A stretch of 64,000 nt of DNA from an uncultured Erysipelotrichaceae bacterium (GTDB lineage: Bacteria > Bacillota_I > Bacilli_A > Erysipelotrichales > Erysipelotrichaceae). This document shows, in pieces, positions 61,961 to 64,000 of the stretch (position 1 is its first letter; each line of letters begins with the position of its first letter). A program made the translations under genes and the position numbers. The stretch covers positions 1-64,000 of the forward strand of contig CAKUQM010000003.1 in NCBI GenBank assembly GCA_934675465.1, given 5' to 3'. The notes below the pieces were generated by a model. It was not told where the DNA came from, ran no database searches, and was given only the letters and a program-made list of their open reading frames with translations.

Positions 61961-62440
61961 CTAGTCCTTCTTCACACTTTTTAAAAATTCATCATAAGAA
62001 TCATCTAATGTCTTATCTACTAACTTACTAGTAGCCTTAATAGCTAAATCACAGATATCCTTATTAGCACTTTCAACTAGTTCGTCGTGTTTCTTTTGAC
62101 CCTGAGCCTTAGCATCCTCAACGATTCTCTTAGCATCCTCTTTTGCCTTATTTAATTCAGAGTTAACTTTGTCATCAAGTTCTTTCATTGCGACATTCTT
62201 CTTATCCTTGATCTCTTCATCAGCCTTAGCCAACTTATCTTGATATTCTTTTAGAAGCTTATCTGCATCTTCATTTTTCTTATTGGCACTATCATCTAAA
62301 TCCTTATAATATGCTTCCCTTTTATCCATAAAAGCTTTTACTGGCTTATATAGTATATAGTATAGTCCAAAGCCTAAGATGATTAGGTTGAACATATGTA
62401 AAAGGATTTGTTGCCAATCAATATTTAATGGTAGATTCAT
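61961..62440 (-). CDS. atpF: ATP synthase F0 subunit b
   Basis: A 159-residue b subunit: one membrane helix (LHMFNLIILGFGLYYILYKPV) and a long charged coiled coil ending SVKKD. Its C-terminus normally contacts delta; here it must contact the delta-like extension on alpha or a delta protein encoded elsewhere. It ends two bases before the alpha ATG. Confidence 0.95.
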   Translation of the reverse strand: MNLPLNIDWQQILLHMFNLIILGFGLYYILYKPVKAFMDKREAYYKDLDDSANKKNEDADKLLKEYQDKLAKADEEIKDKKNVAMKELDDKVNSELNKAKEDAKRIVEDAKAQGQKKHDELVESANKDICDLAIKATSKLVDKTLDDSYDEFLKSVKKD

Positions 62441-62449
62441 TTAAATCAC

Positions 62450-62773
62450 CTACAATACAAATATTACTAAGATAGCTACAATTAGCGCATAGATAACGGC
62501 AGTTTCAATAAATACTAGACCAAGCATTAATGCAGTTCTAATTGGACCTTCAGCTTCTGGTTGTCTAGAGATTGATTCTGTTGACTTCGAAATAGCCATA
62601 CCCATGGCAATAGCTGCACATGCTGATGAGATACCTACAACAAAGGCTGCTGATTTAGCCTTGTCTGAGTCAACACTTACTACATTTGTAGTATTAGAAT
62701 CTTGCGCAAATACTGGTGTACTTACACACATTAATGAACATACGATCGCAATAACTAATAATAATTTTTTCAT
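62450..62773 (-). CDS. atpE: ATP synthase F0 subunit c with apparent signal peptide
   Basis: A 107-residue c subunit; most have 70-90. Residues 1-23 (MKKLLLVIAIVCSLMCVSTP then VFA) look like a signal peptide with VFA cleavage. The hairpin has SRQPEAEGP in the loop and the ion-binding glutamate in FIETAVIY. The TM1 glutamine of sodium-type rings (IGQG) is replaced by methionine (IAMG), favouring protons. It overlaps atpB by four bases. Confidence 0.93.
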   Translation of the reverse strand: MKKLLLVIAIVCSLMCVSTPVFAQDSNTTNVVSVDSDKAKSAAFVVGISSACAAIAMGMAISKSTESISRQPEAEGPIRTALMLGLVFIETAVIYALIVAILVIFVL

Positions 62774-63585
62774 TTTTTAACTTCTTCCTTCTTTTCACTT
62801 ACTTCGCCATAGAATAAGGCAACTAACATTGTTAAGACGTAACATTGTATTAGCGCATGTAATAATGTAAACAATACTGCTACAATTACTGGTAATACAA
62901 AGCTCAAACTGATTGAATAATATACTAATTCATTTACAAGTAATCCACTTAGTAGGGCACCAAATAATCTAAAGCTCATTGAGATTGGTAATGAGAAATC
63001 TTTTAGAGTTTGGCCAGCACCTTTTAGACCATTGGCCGCAATTCCACCACCAAGTATCACAAGATAAGACATCACACCCATCGCAATAGCTGCGTTGATA
63101 TCAGCTAATGGTGCAGGTAATGTAATTGATGCCCCATGGGTATTGATAGCTTGTAGTCCAAATAGTTCAAATAGTGTACTTATAAAGACATATGAGCCTG
63201 CTACAAATAGATAGACACTTAAGAATTTATGATGCTCAGGACTATTACTGATAGCTAGTTTGTTGAAGTAGCCTACCCATTGTTCAAGTAGTAGTTGGAA
63301 TTTTCCTGGTACTATTTTGAATTTTGGGATTACTACTATTCTTATCACCAACGCAATAACAAGTATAATCACTGTTATAGTAAACGCTGATATCAAAGCT
63401 GGGTTAGCATCCTTTATACCAAACAAACTTACTTTGCCAGTATCATGTAATACCGCATCTTTCATGACTTCTTGAATCGTTTCACTTTTTGAAACTAGAC
63501 CATTAGTTAGAATGATTCCCATTCCAACTAGAGCCATCAAGACAATAAAGAATACAAGAAGTCTTATTTTCTTTTTCTTTGTCAT
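62770..63585 (-). CDS. atpB: ATP synthase F0 subunit a
   Basis: A 271-residue a subunit with five or six helices. Key residues: the conserved arginine in ISMSFRLFGALLSG and the last helices with LLHALIQCYVLTMLVALFYG. The frame opens at 63621, but AAGGAG before the ATG at 63585 sets the start. First gene of the atp operon; no atpI is seen. Confidence 0.95.
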   Translation of the reverse strand: MTKKKKIRLLVFFIVLMALVGMGIILTNGLVSKSETIQEVMKDAVLHDTGKVSLFGIKDANPALISAFTITVIILVIALVIRIVVIPKFKIVPGKFQLLLEQWVGYFNKLAISNSPEHHKFLSVYLFVAGSYVFISTLFELFGLQAINTHGASITLPAPLADINAAIAMGVMSYLVILGGGIAANGLKGAGQTLKDFSLPISMSFRLFGALLSGLLVNELVYYSISLSFVLPVIVAVLFTLLHALIQCYVLTMLVALFYGEVSEKKEEVKK

Positions 63586-63614
63586 AAAGTCTCCTTTTTT
63601 AACAATTTCATATT

Positions 63615-64000
63615 CTAACACTTAGAGTCAAATTGTAAATAGATGACCATCACTAGATATAAAGGGACAATGAATAAGATTGTTTTATTCATAAAGTAAT
63701 CACTTAGGATAGCACTGATGTAGGCTCCAAATATAAATACTAACAGTAACATTCCTATCAATAACCCTTCTTTTAAGTCTTCTTTATCATGATTAATAGA
63801 ATATTTGGTTAGATAATCAACAGCCTTTCTTAAGTTACCTATCATCATCATGGCTGGTAGACTTCTATTACATACATTTTTGAAGCCTTGTAAAGATAGA
63901 GCACTATTGAAAGTGATCAAGGCTGCCACAAGTATCTTGTGTGATAAAAGTGAGGCAATAACTGTGATGATCATTTCAATGATTAAAACAATGGTACGCC
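63615..64000 (-). CDS. DUF1275 (YoaK) membrane protein, partial
   Basis: The frame is open to the window edge, so only the C-terminal 128 residues or so are here. ALSLQGFKNVCNRSLPAMMMIGNLRKAVDYL has the pattern of DUF1275 proteins (MGxQN...TxMxTGN), followed by helices (GLLIGMLLLVFIFGAYISAIL). The role is unknown. It lies 29 bp upstream of atpB in the same direction. Confidence 0.7.
   Translation of the reverse strand, partial: RTIVLIIEMIITVIASLLSHKILVAALITFNSALSLQGFKNVCNRSLPAMMMIGNLRKAVDYLTKYSINHDKEDLKEGLLIGMLLLVFIFGAYISAILSDYFMNKTILFIVPLYLVMVIYLQFDSKC

Overview
The window comes from a low-GC, Gram-positive-type anaerobe, most like a gut or oral Firmicute of the Erysipelotrichia (inference from gene content, not from a marker gene). 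Pointers are the very AT-rich DNA, several PTS loci with BglG-type PRD regulators, a rubredoxin/rubrerythrin oxygen-defence operon, AddAB instead of RecBCD, and an F-type ATP synthase. No tRNA or rRNA gene was seen.

Layout. 0.1-3.2 kb: a HIRAN protein, an EamA transporter and a four-gene operon of Fur-type regulator, flavoprotein-rubredoxin, rubrerythrin and rubredoxin (the last is 51 codons). 3.2-9.6 kb: two methyltransferases, a lone AbiEi-type regulator, thioredoxin, a DUF6110 protein with a metal P-type ATPase, a DUF1003 protein and a Crp/Fnr regulator. 9.7-15.5 kb: a Phd antitoxin with its toxin apparently lost, then a cellobiose-type PTS/6-phospho-beta-glucosidase operon with a LicR-like regulator. 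15.6-21.2 kb: a degenerate accessory stretch holding regulator relics, a DUF234 ATPase between two copies of one inverted repeat, a RelB antitoxin with a broken PIN toxin, an intact AbiE pair, and structured non-coding DNA. 21.2-33 kb: an ascorbate-type PTS with a SIS-domain protein, then a fructose-type PTS operon (EIIA, EIIB, EIIC, class II aldolase, iron alcohol dehydrogenase, IlvD/Edd dehydratase) opposite an RpiR regulator, with a cre site and an operator in between. 33.5-51.1 kb: one long leftward set of genes, chorismate mutase, WYL regulator, addB, addA, then a type I restriction operon (hsdM, small membrane protein, hsdS, hsdR, a GmrSD-like DUF262/DUF1524 protein and an AlbA_2 protein). 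51.2-55.3 kb: an SDR enzyme and a tandem array of three small units, interrupted by an ISAs1-like element. 55.3-64 kb: a membrane protein, an LCP lipoprotein, the ATP synthase operon and the C-terminal end of a DUF1275 protein.

The most unusual findings are four. (1) Three tandem units at 52.06-55.24 kb each have a short rightward RNA converging on a leftward mRNA for a roughly 30-residue hydrophobic peptide. They share a bidirectional terminator and 5'/3' complementarity that co-varies between copies. This is the layout of a par/Fst type I toxin-antitoxin locus, but the peptides do not look like Fst. (2) In the ATP synthase operon the atpH gene is missing, and a sequence like the C-terminal domain of subunit delta is fused to the N-terminus of subunit alpha. 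(3) HsdS has three target-recognition domains. A (TGTC)n tetranucleotide tract between the second and third should switch between a three-domain and a normal two-domain protein; a separate 12-bp SAEL repeat resembles the TAEL repeats of EcoR124I. (4) Several families of short tandem or inverted repeats with fixed periods (34, 43, 12 bp) lie in intergenic DNA, and one short repeat has expanded in frame inside atpD and a neighbouring gene.
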